Assembly: GCA_017613815.1 (NCBI GenBank)
Contig: JAGADB010000013.1
Coordinates: forward strand, 1-7,453
Source of the DNA: Clostridia bacterium
GTDB taxonomy: Bacteria > Bacillota > Clostridia > Oscillospirales > CAG-382
Direction of reading: 5' to 3'
DNA length: 7,453 nt
This document shows, piece after piece, positions 7,390 through 7,453 of this stretch. The notes under the pieces are model-generated. The model saw only the letters and a list, made by a program, of their open reading frames with translations, was not told where the DNA came from and did no database searches. The first letter of the stretch is position 1, and every line of letters begins with the position of its first letter. The translations under genes were made by a program, and so were the position numbers.

Positions 7390-7412
7390 CACTTGCAAAA
7401 TAAAAACAAGTG
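7390..7412. repeat. Inverted repeat over promoter P2, possible operator
   Basis: CACTTG (7390-7395) and CAAGTG (7407-7412) form a perfect 6-bp inverted repeat with an 11-base A-rich centre. It overlaps the P2 -35 box and part of the spacer. The P1 copy lacks the left arm and so lacks the symmetry. Position and symmetry fit a dimeric repressor site, but no regulator is visible and the arms are short enough for chance in this sequence. Confidence 0.4.
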
Positions 7413-7421
7413 TGGTATAAT
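7393..7421 (+). promoter_or_regulatory. Rightward sigma-A promoter P2 (downstream copy)
   Basis: TTGCAA (7393-7398), 17-base spacer, TATAAT (7416-7421), again with extended -10 TGG. It is a near-copy of the promoter 103 bases upstream and should start transcription near 7428. Its -35 is overlapped by an inverted repeat. The gene served lies outside the window; the 25 or so bases after the start show no ribosome binding site or complete RNA structure. Confidence 0.78.
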
Positions 7422-7453
7422 GCATCCGTTGCGGTATGTAAACCGTTAAAAGA

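Larger units (their letters stand above)
7289..7421 (+). repeat. Direct repeat of a 30-base promoter block (7289-7318 and 7392-7421)
   Basis: The two blocks match at 25 of 30 positions with no gaps, counted by eye. Both begin CTTG, share an A-rich middle and end with the identical 14-mer AAGTGTGGTATAAT (7305-7318 and 7408-7421). Similarity stops on both sides, so the shared unit is essentially the promoter. The 103-base offset is about ten helical turns. The 73 bases between them are AT-rich, with no gene or terminator. Confidence 0.75.

Noticed and set aside
7380..7403. Tiny open frame MKIPLAK between the two rightward promoters as a leader peptide
   Set aside because: It has seven codons, no ribosome binding site, no run of a regulatory amino acid and no attenuator after it.

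Overview
The window looks like chromosomal DNA from a Gram-positive anaerobe of the Clostridia (Firmicutes) type, probably uncultured. The evidence is an AddAB-type recombination nuclease rather than RecBCD, an S-layer-homology (SLH) surface enzyme, a copper-amine-oxidase-N-like module of the kind common in Clostridia, strong purine-rich ribosome binding sites, and sigma-A promoters with TG-extended -10 boxes. TGA is used as an ordinary stop in three of the four genes, so the standard bacterial code applies. I see no insertion sequence, phage gene, CRISPR array, tRNA or rRNA.

Left part (1-6108, plus strand): the 3' half of addA enters from the left edge. After a 27-base gap comes a very large gene (1363 residues) for an exported, wall-anchored modular protein. 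Its order is signal peptide, three SLH repeats, two LamG-like beta-sandwich regions, a GH99/WbsX-like (beta/alpha)8 domain, a beta-rich region, a copper-amine-oxidase-N-like module, and a C-terminal carbohydrate-binding-like domain. No promoter is evident between the two genes, so co-transcription is possible. A GC-rich hairpin with U-tracts on both sides ends this unit and also the unit arriving from the right.

Right part (6120-7279, minus strand): a two-gene operon. A near-consensus promoter at 7250-7279 drives an RsuA-family rRNA pseudouridine synthase. Its stop codon overlaps, as ATGA, the start of a small membrane-anchored or lipoprotein-like protein of unknown function.

Right edge (7205-7453): an AT-rich divergent intergenic region. 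Besides the minus-strand rsuA promoter it holds two plus-strand promoters, 103 bases apart, built from near-copies of one 30-base block. The second is overlapped by an inverted repeat. They point to a gene beyond the window.

Apart from the two operon structures, the genes show no shared pathway: DNA repair, surface glycan handling and rRNA modification sit side by side. I found no evidence of a wholly new system. The items most worth follow-up are the surface enzyme, the duplicated promoter, and the rsuA-coupled lipoprotein.
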